From: Cheiracanthium punctorium
Taxonomy: Eukaryota; Arthropoda; Arachnida; Araneae; Cheiracanthiidae
DNA: 64,000 nucleotides
Assembly: GCA_038373885.1 (NCBI GenBank)
Contig: JAWZYV010014429.1
Span: forward strand, 310,001 to 374,000
Direction of reading: 5' to 3'
A program made the translations under genes and the position numbers. The notes beneath the pieces are model-generated. The model was not told where the DNA came from. It did not search any database and worked only from the letters and a program-made list of their open reading frames with translations. This document shows positions 48,687-59,795 of the stretch, one piece after another. How positions within the stretch are numbered: the first letter of the stretch is position 1; the number at the start of each line of letters is the position of its first letter.

Positions 48687-49690
48687 TAATAACTTCCTTG
48701 GCTGTACGAAGAAAAAGGAAGTATAGTGATCGCGAAAATTTTCGGTTTTCAGATTTTGAAGAAAAATGGATTGTGACCATCTCTGAATTTTCTTTGATGA
48801 GTATTTGAGTGACATCTCAACATAAGCATCCATTTATGTATGCATGCATGCACAATCTGCTTTGAGCAATCGAGAGTCCATTTTGACGTCTGCATGTAAG
48901 TATGTATGTATGTACGTAAGTCGTATAACACACAAACTATTAGGCGTAAAAGTTGAAATTTTATATTTATGACTGCTGTAATGTCTATTTGTGTACCTCC
49001 CTTTTCGATTGCAATTGACTGAGTAGTTTATTTACAGGGTCCCTTGGAAGATTTCCAATATATAAAAGTCTATGGACAGCTTCAATACATCACGGTCACA
49101 TAAGTCTGTAAATAGTCATTATTTAGGTCATGAGCAAAATATCTTCAAACGGCGCCAATCTTGGCGAATTTTGGCGAAATTTTGCCAAATTTGGCTCCAA
49201 GATACGTTTTTAAAACTGAATTCAGCTTGGAGATAGATCTTATATTTTGTCGAAAACTCCAAACTACTACTGAAGTTTCGTATCTCAGTTACAAGTAAAA
49301 TAACATTGAATGAAATGTAACAAAATTAATTTACAGGGTCTCTAAGACTTTCAATAGATTAAGGTCTGCCAGCTTCAATACAATAAAAGTTTATGGACAG
49401 TCTCTGTTTGAGGCATGCCCAAATCTCACCAACTGTCGCCAAGCCTGAAGAATGTGTGAAAACATCGCTATATTTGGCCCCAAAAACAAGTTTCTAAAAC
49501 TGAACACAGCTCGACAATTCTCCTTTATTTGGAATCGCCAAACCATAATGTTATTAAATTATCATATTTTAATTTCAAAATAAATGAATTTGAATGTATC
49601 AAAAATGTATCAAAAAGTGCATCAAAAATGTACGTAATTTAATAGACGTACATGGAAGTCATGTAGTGTCCGCATAAGATTTTTTATTTT
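48687..49690 (-). repeat. Diverged inverted relative of the 2 kb repeat
   Basis: Starts aacttccttggctgtacgaa and ends with aatagacgtacatggaagtc followed by a tgtccgcataagattttt tail. These match, in reverse complement, the right and left ends of the 25079-29066 units. It shares ggtgcac/gtgtacctcccttttcgatt and tttggcg words with those units but is about half as long. Confidence 0.7.
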
Positions 49691-50211
49691 TTGCTGTAAA
49701 CATAGAACTGAGTACATAATTTGGTGGAACCTTATTGATCTTAGGTCCAAGCACAAATATTGATATGTTCATGATCAAGAAAATCTCGTTTCACTCTTTT
49801 AAAGTAAGGATTTTTTTTTTCTTTCAGAAAAGTGATTGGCTACATCTTCAAAAATTCCTCTTTCATTATTAAAAATGTCTGAGTGTTTCTGGTCTATTGT
49901 CGCAACCTATTATTTGCAAAGCCATAAGTTGTAATAAAAAGAGGCATGTAGCCAACAGTTAAAAGTTCTTTTTACTTTTTCCCTTTACCTTCGGTTATTC
50001 ATTTATTTGATGGGAGGTGGGGGGAGGAAGTTCAGTTTTCTTTCCCCTCCTGTTCTTAAGAGGTTTTTAAAATCTGTTTTTATGCTTACTTTAAGAGACT
50101 GCGTAATGACATTGTTTTTTCTCTGTGTGTGTTCGTGGATTGACTTAAAATCATTAAGCCATCGTGAATAGTGAATAAGTGAAATATTCGTTTAATAGTG
50201 AATTATCACCT
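49691..50211. other. Intron sequence, no gene seen
   Basis: No supported feature; a G-rich patch (gggaggtggggggagg) lies near 50011-50028. Confidence 0.5.
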
Positions 50212-50215
50212 TTAA

Positions 50216-50725
50216 TCCTTTGAGGCACAACCCTTTCCCAATGCTGGAAAAAGGGCAGCCGTTGTCATCCCTCGACTTAACTACCAGCAAGATGGCGGAC
50301 GATCGAAACGTTCATCGCGTGCCACAGATCTAGAGACACTTTTTTGAAGCAACTGGCTGTGCGCGGGCACAGCCGGCTGCGTCAAAAAAGGGTCTCTAGA
50401 TCTGTGGCACGCGATGAACGTTTCGATCGTCCGCCATCTGACTGGTAATTAAGTCGAGCGATGGCAACGGCTGCCCTTTTTTCAGCATTGGGCAATCTAT
50501 ACAGCTGTTCTCGCATTCTTCCATTTTTTAGCAGTGTCAGTGCTGTTAAAAATAATCGTGACCATTTTTTTTACGGGAAATGACGTGCTAAAAAGTAAAA
50601 GATTCTCGTGGAGCTATGTCACCCGCAACTATTTTTATAGAAATCAAATCTTTTCTTCGTGACTGGCAACAGTCAAAACGTTAGAATTTGGTGTTCCCAG
50701 AGGGGGAACACTGCACGTTGAAGGG
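50216..50725 (-). mobile_element. TTAA-flanked hairpin miniature element, copy 3 (inverted)
   Basis: Flanked by TTAA at 50212-50215 and 50726-50729. It is the reverse complement of copies 1, 2 and 4. Both hairpin arms are present: the first runs from about 50253 to 50345 and the second from about 50385 to 50490, with a loop around gctgtgcgcgggcacagc. Opposite orientation to copy 4, which starts 1.26 kb away. Confidence 0.88.
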
Positions 50726-50729
50726 TTAA

Positions 50730-51679
50730 CCCTCTGATCATCTTGGAAATAAGGATGGGGGGGGGGGGAGAAACGCCTTCACTCCAAGATACATGAAGGC
50801 AGCTGTGTACAAATGAAAATTTATTTTAAAATGCTTCTTCTCAACTTTTAAAATACACGGAAATGAAAATTTCTCGACTGCGTCCAGTGTTGATTCCAAG
50901 TATTTATGGCCTCCGAAAATCCTCTAGGATCCAATCTTGTGTAAGCACAACGCTGTACTCCAGTGGAGTATTTAGTGCTCTGCTGAACAGTATTAAGAAT
51001 ACATACTATTCAGAAAATCTTCAACACTGCGTCTTTTCAATGATGCGACCATCTTTAAATTGTCTTTGATGAGTATTTGAGCATACTCATACTTTAAATC
51101 TAGATTCCAGATTAAGGAAAATAAAAATGCCTTGTTACAAAATTCTGCAGAGAGTAATTGGTGCAATTTAAATCCACAAAAAAAACCACTTCAGATGAAA
51201 AGTGACGCAATTAAGAAAATAATACAATTTTCAAACTTCATGTGTGCATTTTAGTGCACATAAAATGTCGGTGTATTGCATCGAAAACGGGAGTTCAGTG
51301 ACGGAATTTCGTATCTCAGCTGCACAGACAGCTAATTAATAATAATAATAATAATAATAATTTGTATTTTAAAGTTTCACATTGAACATTTCTGAAATAT
51401 TAAAAATAAACTATGTCTCGACATTCCTGTCGAATCTTAAGAACTATTATCTGTCATAGTAGATATGTAGTACTAAAATCTTTAAAATTTTACATACATT
51501 TTTCTCATGTTGTCTTTCATAATTTATCGATCAAATCACTATGAATATCAATTTTAAATTAGTGAGATACATAAAAACATTTTTGCAATGTATTTGACTT
51601 GAAATTTTCACTGCATATTTTTTTTAACTTTGTCATGACTTATTCCATTTTAATAATTAGATAAGAGTAATTAAAGTGA
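50730..51679. other. Intron sequence, no gene seen
   Basis: A run of about 12 G lies at 50758-50769. The segment 50930-50980 resembles part of the interior of copy 1 (about 4665-4710). There is an (ATA)n tract at 51333-51361. No gene. Confidence 0.5.
51333..51361. repeat. (AAT)n microsatellite
   Basis: About nine trinucleotide units. Confidence 0.9.
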
Positions 51680-51868
51680 TCAGCCACTCAGCTAGCTGTG
51701 TCAAAAAACTTTTTTAGCTTTGTGGCCTGGATGGGTTATTCGATCGACCGCTATGTTATTGGTAGTTAAATGGATCGATGACAACGGCTGCACCTTTTCA
51801 GCGTTGGGCGGTTTATACAATTGCTCTTCTATGTTGCTGTTAAAATACTTGCTCTTCAAAGGGTTAAA
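51680..51868 (+). mobile_element. Partial copy of the second TTAA-type miniature family
   Basis: Matches 58320-58499 in order: gtgtca(g/a)aaaacttttttagct, a gttattgg(t/t)agttaaatg word, then (t/a)cttttcagcgttggg, ending cttcaaagggttaa at 51855-51868. The left end is missing. Confidence 0.7.
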
Positions 51869-51981
51869 TAGTTCGAAGCAAATCTTTTAGTGTTTCATAG
51901 TACGCATCAGCATTAAGTGCTTACATTTCTGGATGGACAGGCGGCAGAGAGGTACGATGAAGGCATACAAAATCTTGTTAA

Positions 51982-52484
51982 ACCCTTTAACGCGCAGTGT
52001 TCCCGCTCTGGGAACACCAAACTCTGACGTTTTGACTGTTGCCAGTCACGAAGAATAGATTTGATTTCTATAAAAATAGTTGCGGGCGACATAGCTCCAC
52101 GAGAATCCTTTACTTTTTAGCACGTCATTTCCCGTAAAAAAATGGTCACGATTATTTTTAACAGCACCGACATCTGCTGAAAAATGGAAGAATGCGAGAA
52201 CAGTTGCATAGATTACCCAATGCTGAAAAAAGGGCAGCCGTTGCCATCGCTCGACTTAACTACCAGCAAGATGGCGGACGATCGAAACGTTCATCGCTTG
52301 CCACAGATCTAGAGACCCTTTTTTGACGACAGGTGCGGCACAGCCAGCTGTCAACAAAAAGGGTCTCTAGATCTGTGGAACGCGATGGACGTTTCGATCG
52401 TCCGCCATCTTGCTGGTAGTTAAGTAAAGCAATGGCAACGGCTGCCCTTTTTTCAGCATTGGGAAAGGGTTGCGCCTCAAAAGG
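51982..52484 (+). mobile_element. TTAA-flanked hairpin miniature element, copy 4 (most complete)
   Basis: Flanked by TTAA at 51978-51981 and 52485-52488. The left end is accctttaacgcgcagtgtt, followed by a 19-base palindrome (tgttcccgctctgggaaca) and about 200 bases of unique sequence. A hairpin follows with arms of about 105 bases (52218-52322 and 52355-52467) and a loop of about 30 bases. Right end gggttgcgcctcaaaagg. No coding sequence. CCCTTT ends and TTAA duplication fit a piggyBac-type non-autonomous element. Confidence 0.9.
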
Positions 52485-52488
52485 TTAA

Positions 52489-55400
52489 CGGTACGGTAAG
52501 TGGGAAAATGTACTAGAGACTACGTGGAAAAGCAGTTGAATATAAGCACGTGTAAAAATTTTTGTGACGTAACCTATAGAGGTTATTTTTTAATTATCGA
52601 ACTGGTACTCATTCTGAATGACTCTCGATGGCTGATACAAAATTTATTTTAAAATCTATGGTATTGGTTTAAATCTAAGATTAGGTCGGGGATGGCAAAT
52701 ACGATTTTTCCAAACCACCAAAATCAATGTTAATTGAATTGGAATTTTTTTCTAAATATACTCTGAGTTATTTTATTTATTTACTAAATTTTTATTGTTA
52801 ATTAACATTTTTGGTGAATAAAGAAAAGTTTCTGGCGTTCTAGAATGTAAAAGATGGTCCACGTTTTGGCACATGTGACACATAATTGCCAGCTTTGGAC
52901 TAGAGCTATATATTTTCTGATAGAAAAAAAATGTTTTAATTCGATACTTAAGTTCTTAGTACCGGAAACTGTTAGCGTACGTGTTAATGCGTTTTACACC
53001 AAGAAAAAAAAAACTAGTCAAACATCTTAACTATAAAGAGTTAAAAAATATTATGAGAACAATACATGTGACAAACAGAGTATATGTAAAAGTAGTCAGT
53101 CATTGATCTGTGATGTTTTTCATTAAATCCAATTAAATTGCTACTCTGTAAAGAATTCTCTCGAAATACTTAAGAATTAGTTAAGATTTATTTGTATTAA
53201 GCTTTGTTTGAGAACTAGAAAATAAACTGTTTCATTACGCAATCTATTTGATCAACTGCAAATTACCAGAGCTTGTGAACCCTTACGTAATGCGTTTCTT
53301 GTATGCGTAAGCAGGAGTTGACATTTAGTTAAGATTTTTATATGCATATACAGATTTAGTTTAAAACAGCACAATGTCAGGTTTCCCTTCTCTCTCTCTC
53401 TCTCTCTCTCTTTCTTTTTTTTTTTTTTTTCGTCAGGTCAATTTTCTTTGCCAATGGCTATGCATTGCATCTTAGATATTATATGGTTGCTCAGTTGATT
53501 GTATAGAAATTTTAGTGGCATGTTATTCAATTCCATCATTAGTTTCAGTATTAGTTTATGTTATCACAGCATCATTTATTCTACTGTATGTGCATCCTGG
53601 ATCTTTTACTCAAATTCAAAAAAATATGCGGCATAAGTCTCGAAATTACCCTATAAAAATAAAGAACTATTTTTATGCATACATTGCACATTTTACACGG
53701 AATATGAGGTTTTTCTTCTTTCTCTGTTTTTTTTTTTTTTTTTTTTTTTTTGCGTCTAGTTAGTCGACCAGAATTTTCTAGGACATGGTTAATACCTTCA
53801 AAAGTGATATTATTGATACAGGTCCAGAGAGACTTGTTCAAAAATATTATTTTTCTCTGTTCACTACTTTCATAATTAAAGTAGTAGTGATTTCTTAGAA
53901 AATTCTAGTTGAGTAAGCTTTTCCTTGCATTCTCTATGGAGTCACCAAGGGACCATAACTTCCCCATTTTGAATGTTTATGAAAAATGGTTATCACCATC
54001 TTCATCTGTAATTACGTCGGAATCAGGAGACAAACAGGCGATTTCTTCATCGTCCGAATAATCATAGAATCTCATTCCTGAAAATAAGTTATTTCCTTTT
54101 GTACATTTCAAGATCTCACATGTATTTTTTTCTAATGCCCAATCTTGAACTAAACAACTTTTATTAACAAAGATATCCTTGAACACTTAGGACGGTTGTG
54201 CAGTGAGTACGTAATGCATGCCACGTGGTAGAATGCTTAGAAGGTGGTAAAATTAACATAATTACGAGTAATTTCCGCCTGTAAAAACGTTCCCGTTTTC
54301 GAAACAGTGTCTTCACAAGTATTCTCATGTATGTAGTAAAATTATTCACTTCGGATCGATATTGTTTTATACAATGAACAGTTTTAGATTTTATTATATA
54401 TATTTTGAATCTTTCCATGCAGGCGAAAATATGAAATTCGACATTTTAAAACTCCCTATAAAAAGTAGAAATTCAAGTCAATATTTTTAATGGCGAACGC
54501 ACCACATATATCATGGATTAAAATAAAATTAACCATTTAATAACATATAAAAATCTTTTTTCGAAAATATCAACCTTCCCATTAAAGTCTTAAAATGGGA
54601 AGGTTGGCTCTTAACAATTAATTTAATTTAAAATTTTGGCTGTGCATTTTTGTGTTGCACATCAACTCAACTGAAATGACATATGGATTTTAATGACAGC
54701 ATTCCCGAGAAAGTGATGACCATAAAAATAGGATAGTGCCAATATGTTGAAAATCCATTTTAATCCTCCTGAAATTTTTTATTGAAAAAAGTTTTGATTT
54801 AAAATCTTTACCTATTCTTTTTTGTGAAATATGAGGTTTATCTATTCAAAAAATTTAATCTTAATTTTGACAAATTCTTGTTTTACAAATTGTACAGAAA
54901 AGTCTCTTTATTTCACACATTGCATACAAATTATTCATCCCCTTTACTTTGGGAAGGTTCAGAAAACAAAATCAAGGCTCCCGATTTAGATTTCTGCCCA
55001 AATCATCGGCTTGCCATAATCGAGGTCTGTATAGAGAAAGATTTTCGACTAAGTACAAACCTAGCTCTCAGGTACAGCTATTAACAGGTGAAAGCAGGTT
55101 TATTCAGGTACAGGTGAATTGTGTAAACCAGTAAATATATTAACTCAGCTTGTAAAAGTGCTTTCACTGTTTCATTAAATGTCCTATAATTGGGTCGTGT
55201 ATGTTTTCTGTTTAACATTTAGAATATGTTTGCGGTAATGAAATGTAAACTAAAATTTTTTTACTGGGGCATATGATGTCATCAAAGTGCATGTTAGTAC
55301 AACCGAAAATACTTATAGGAAAGTTTCGATAGAATAAAATAGATCATAAAAAACAATTGTTAAGTTTACCATCCCCTTGAGCTATCAATCCCACAATAAA

Positions 55401-55666
55401 AATGAAAAAAAATGATATTTCGTTAAATTCAATAAAATTTTGTTAGTACTATATTAAACTAATATCTTTTTGAATCAATAAAAATGTTGTTGAATCAACA
55501 ATTTTTTTATTTTTTATTTACTTAATAAACTGATTTACTAAACAAACTTATTTGGAATAGCATAAAACACAGTTTTGTTGAATTTAACGAAACATTTTTG
55601 TGAGTGTCTATTAGAATCTGATATAAGATCGAATGGAGCCCGTCTCGGATCAGAAAATCGGGAAGA

Positions 55667-55710
<44 letters not shown>

Positions 55711-57034
55711 AAATATCCAGCTTGAATTGTTCACGCGCCTAAATTTTCTCATATTTTTCCCATACATAAAAGTTTCAATCTATGAAATACCGTTATCATC
55801 AAAACACTCATCTTCTAAGACGTAAAGATGAAAAGGCGAGGGGAGAATAGATGGTTCTTTCAATATTACCTTAAAGTCAATCCTAGGAGAATCACTAAGT
55901 ATACATCGTACCTTACGAAACGCTTTTGATTTCGAGAAGAGAGTGCAACGTTCTTGATTTTTCTAAAATGTATGAGTTGGTTAAAAGGGATACGGGCAAG
56001 AAATTTTTTTATTTATTCTCGGTGAAAGTATTAATGTTAAATCCTTTATACTTTCTTTTGCATAAGCAAAAGTATTTATTCGCATTCTTTTCAAAGAGAC
56101 GAAAAGGAGGTGAAATACTTACTTGTCAATAAACAATTATTTTAAGCCTTGAATTTAACTTTAGAGTCTCTAATTTGAATAAAATATTTTAACAAAACGT
56201 TATTCTAAATGTGGTAGAACATCTTGCCATTCGTAAAAATACAAAATCAGGTCATTAGCAAAAGGGAATTTATGCGATATTGGAAAGCGTTAAAAATTAA
56301 AAGTTCACACTTATAAATTTCAACTTCTCATTCTTTAAGAATGAAATTGCTTTAGAAAAAGTACATTTTTTTACGATGTTCAGGAGAGAAAAATCATTCA
56401 TTTAAAAGCAGGCTTAAATGAGCTTTTGATCCTCACTCATTTAAAATTGGAAACTGCCAAAACCTGAAAAATCCTTTACTTTTCATTGTATTGGTAAATA
56501 GTTGAACAGCTTTTATGAAATTCATGAGCATCATCTACAACGATCTCATTTTGTTTTAAAAGAAACATAGGAATAAACCATGTTCTCTAATAAAATTATA
56601 AAAAGAAAAATAGAAACAATCGTGTTCTTTTAGCGAAACTTAAACACCGAAAAAGAAAAATCTGCAAATTAGTGGTAGGTACAGCATTAACAGAAAAAGC
56701 TTGATGCCATAAATAAGACTTGCTTAAGTAAAAATATTTTCAAACAATGATGGAAAAAGACACTGTTGTTTAACTTTTTTAATGGATTTATGTAGCATTT
56801 TTATTTATAAAAATTCAACTAAACAGGAGATTCCTTTAAATATAGCGGGATTCAAAATATCTATACCGATTACAAATGGCTATAAGAATCCAATTTAAAG
56901 TATTTTATCTATGTGAATTACACAAAATGTAAAAGAAAATTGAAAATTTTGCTTTCGTACTTCATAAATGTCTTATGGAACTCTCCTTGGCAACACGGAG
57001 GGTATATAAGTGTCGCAAGTCGTGACACTTGGCG
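52489..57034. other. AT-rich intron sequence, no gene seen
   Basis: Holds a CT tract with poly(T) (53388-53431), a poly(T) run near 53730-53751 and a TA tract at 55670-55707. A minus-strand open frame at 53977-54186 encodes an acidic C-terminus (DYSDDEEIACLSPDSD), but there is no recognised domain and no splice support. Confidence 0.5.
55670..55707. repeat. (TA)n microsatellite
   Basis: Pure TA tract of about 38 bases. Confidence 0.95.
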
Positions 57035-57197
57035 TGCTGGCTGTGCTGGCACAGCCAGCTGACGTCAAAAAAAGGATCTCTAGATCTGTGGCACGCGATG
57101 AACGTTTCGATCGTTTGCCATCTTGCTAGTAGTTAAGTCGAGCGATGGCAACGGCTGCCCTCTTTTTAGCATTGGGAAAGGGTTGCGCCTCAAAGGG
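57035..57197 (+). mobile_element. TTAA hairpin miniature element, copy 5 (right part only)
   Basis: Matches the right arm and right end of copies 3 and 4: ggctgtgctggcacagccag loop, tctagatctgtggcacgcga, ttaagtcgagcgatggcaac, then gggttgcgcctcaaaggg and TTAA at 57198-57201. The left two thirds are absent. Confidence 0.85.
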
Positions 57198-57201
57198 TTA
57201 A

Positions 57202-58220
57202 AAAAATGTGCGAACTTCCATACCCACTGCGCTTGTGCCACAGCTAACGAAATGTTGAACTTCCTTCAATTTTGTGAAATTCTTATCGATAAATTATTTT
57301 CGATTCATAGCCTTTTTTAATCGATATATTCATTTTGAATCACGTATGCTTTTATGTTCATTAAGAAAAGATAACAACAAGTTATAATAAAAGCTTTTAT
57401 TGTATATTTTCGAAGTGTTAAATTCTCTTAATATTTGCACTACAACTAGCCTAAAGTGTTTAATCTGATCTCCTTGAATCGTTTTAATTTTAGCTTACAA
57501 GTGCACACAACGCTTAAATTCTAAAATAAGATTTGTAGAAGTCAGAAACCATATTTTGTTCACACCCCCGTCCCTAACTAAATTCAGCATTCGATGACGC
57601 CAGTTGATAAAAGAATCCATTGCTGTCTACACACTGAATCAAAAAACATAATCTGAAGCTTTTTATTTCACTAAAAGAAAAAAAAGAGGCAATCTGTATA
57701 TGCACCACTTCTTTCTGAACGGTGCAGTAGAAACATTAAATGAGAGCGGAACACTGTATAGCTTGTGTTTTCCACTTCCTCGAGCTAACTGGAAGAAATC
57801 AAGTACCCCTGTTATTGAACAATTACTCTCCGAATCATCAGATGAAGATGAGATTACCCGAAACAAGACGCAATTGGTCAAACAGTCAACGCCTAAGTAG
57901 GAAGTTCGAAGTCCTAAGACCACAATTCCAGTATCGTTTTGTAGGAATTCTGTTTTCACTTCCCACGTCACGGGAGATAACAACAAATGTATAGAGCTAT
58001 TTACGAAATTTGAGCAAGGAAAAAAAAATGAGTGAATAAATAAAATCCCCTTTTTCTAATTTTCTCCGATCTCTTTCACAGCGTAACATCGGACAAGTTG
58101 TAAATAATTAGTATAAAAATAATTAAGAAGAATTTATTATTAATCAGAATTTTAAAAAGTGTTTGAGAAAGATTAGTATTTAATTAAAAAAAAATCTGAC
58201 TGCATTACTTTTCTAAATAT
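57202..58220. other. Intron sequence, no gene supported
   Basis: A plus-strand open frame at 57700-57900 ends in an acidic stretch (EQLLSESSDEDEI) that looks protein-like, but no family is recognised and no splice sites support it. Confidence 0.4.
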
Positions 58221-58224
58221 TTAA

Positions 58225-58499
58225 CCCTTTGATGCTCGGTGGTTGCGCCGTGAAATACACCTTGTTTCAGCGCTTTCTCTGCTTGTCACAAAAAAATATG
58301 GTTACATGCTCTCAACGCTGCTGCGCAGTCAGATGTGTCAGAAAACTTTTTTAGCTCTGTGGCGCCATATGGGCTATTCGATATACCACCATCTTGTTGG
58401 TTGTTAAATGAATTGATGGCAGCGGCTACACTTTTTCAGTGTTGGGCAATATCCAGTTGGTCTTCTATATCGATATGAAAATGTTTGCGCTTCAAAGGG
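58225..58499 (+). mobile_element. Second TTAA-type miniature family, complete copy
   Basis: 275 bases flanked by TTAA at 58221-58224 and 58500-58503. The left end is ccctttgatgctcggtggtt and the right end is tttgcgcttcaaaggg, an inverted CCCTTTGA pair. The middle has the same ordered words as the hairpin family in weaker form (a gccatatgggctattcgat / catcttgttgg / ttttcagtgttggg series), so the two families are related. Confidence 0.85.
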
Positions 58500-58503
58500 T
58501 TAA

Positions 58504-59494
58504 GTATTTTTATTTTTAATCGAGAATTTAAATTTTAAATAATCTTTTTTCATTTTATTAAGAATGATGTTCAATGAGATCCATATAAAAATATACAAAA
58601 TCTACATAGAAGGTTTTGAGAAACCTACTAAAAATGAGTGAAATTTCGTGAATCAGATTTATCTCAGTTATTCAAGATATTTACATTTCTGATTTTGAAT
58701 GAACAAATTCATCTACAAGCACATCAGTTTTATCCTCTACAAAGCTTCACTGGTAAAACAGTATCATCTGAATATTTTTTATTTGTTTATTTATTTTTGT
58801 TACAAATACAGAATAAAGTCTGTAATTACGCTGGTCAGACTAGGCACGTTACGTTTTGGTAGTTGTTTCTTTAGAGTTGTAACATGAAAAAGGTGGATTC
58901 TGTAATAAAACCCTTAACAGAGCTATCCTCCCCTAAGACTACACTTTTTACATAGATTATACCCTAAGACTTTTTACATAGGTTATTATGCTTTATTAAT
59001 AACTCTTTAAATGAGCTAGTCCACTAGACAATTAACTTCCACTAGGCACAGAGAAAAATATACGAACATCAGTAAGTGTTTTGCGTTTGACCTTTGATGA
59101 ACGTGCTTAAGATATTTATAGGATTTCAAAAATAATAGACCTAAAGTTCTGTTAATGGAATGAAAATGACAAGGAATGTTTTCAAGACAGCAACTGCTCA
59201 GCTGAATTTCATTGTTGCATACATCTAAAGAACGCTTGTCAAAGCATTTACTATTTCCCATTTCAGACTTACTTCAGGCCGATTCTAAAAATATTTTTTT
59301 TTACATCTTCCATCCTGTAGTCTACTCACAAGCTTACTATATATGATATTCTGAATATATTAATTACTTTTTTGCCTATGTGTGGGTTTGTGGTTTTGCA
59401 TCAAATGAACCTTTTGTGCCATACAAAACGTACGTACAGATTTACTTTTTAATAAATGTTTTAACAAAGTTTTTTTTTTAATTATTATTTTTTT
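58504..59494. other. Intron sequence, no gene seen
   Basis: A segment with ctaagact and tttttacatag words is doubled near 58933-58983. No other feature. Confidence 0.5.
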
Positions 59495-59499
59495 TTACC

Positions 59500-59572
59500 A
59501 AACGCGCGGTGTTTGCGCCGTGAAAAACACCTTATTTCAGTGCTATCACTGCTAGTCACAAAAAAAGTATGG
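59500..59572 (+). mobile_element. Left-end fragment of the second TTAA-type family
   Basis: ggtgtttgcgccgtgaaaaa, then caccttatttcagtgct and gctagtcacaaaaaaa, matches 58240-58300. The fragment ends about 86 bases before exon B on the low-coordinate side, in the 39.8 kb intron. Confidence 0.65.
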
Positions 59573-59657
59573 AAAGTTGGAATCAAGAACTGTAAAACCT
59601 ACGGCATCATAACCAAGTGTCCAAAGAACCTTCATATTTATTATTGATGTAGCTTAC

Positions 59658-59795
59658 CGTAATATGTGAAGTAGAGAACTGCCGCTGCAAAGAATCCTCC
59701 GAGGTGCTGCCCTAGTAGGTAGTGGGGTACTTTTCTCCAAGGTAGTTTGCCCACTGCAGCAAAGGCGACTGTCACGCCCGGATTGATGTGACCAC
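59658..59795 (-). CDS. Aquaglyceroporin exon B (pore loop B with NPG box, helix 3)
   Basis: 138 bases in phase 1/1. The acceptor is acaaag and the donor gtaagct. It opens with the loop-B half helix GGHINPGVTVAF, in which the first pore signature is Asn-Pro-Gly (59776-59784) instead of Asn-Pro-Ala. The His before Ile-Asn-Pro is kept. Helix 3 follows (VPHYLLGQHLGGFFAAAVLY) and the exon ends in the Tyr-Tyr-Asp turn typical of aquaglyceroporins, whose Asp codon is split with exon C. The reading frame has no stop and the flanking residues are normal for the family, so the Ala-to-Gly change looks like a real variant, although a single base error cannot be excluded from one sequence. Confidence 0.93.

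Noticed and set aside
59658..59795. Possibility that the gene is a pseudogene because the first pore box is NPG
   Set aside because: All five exons are open, all splice sites are canonical, phases agree, and the other family residues are intact.
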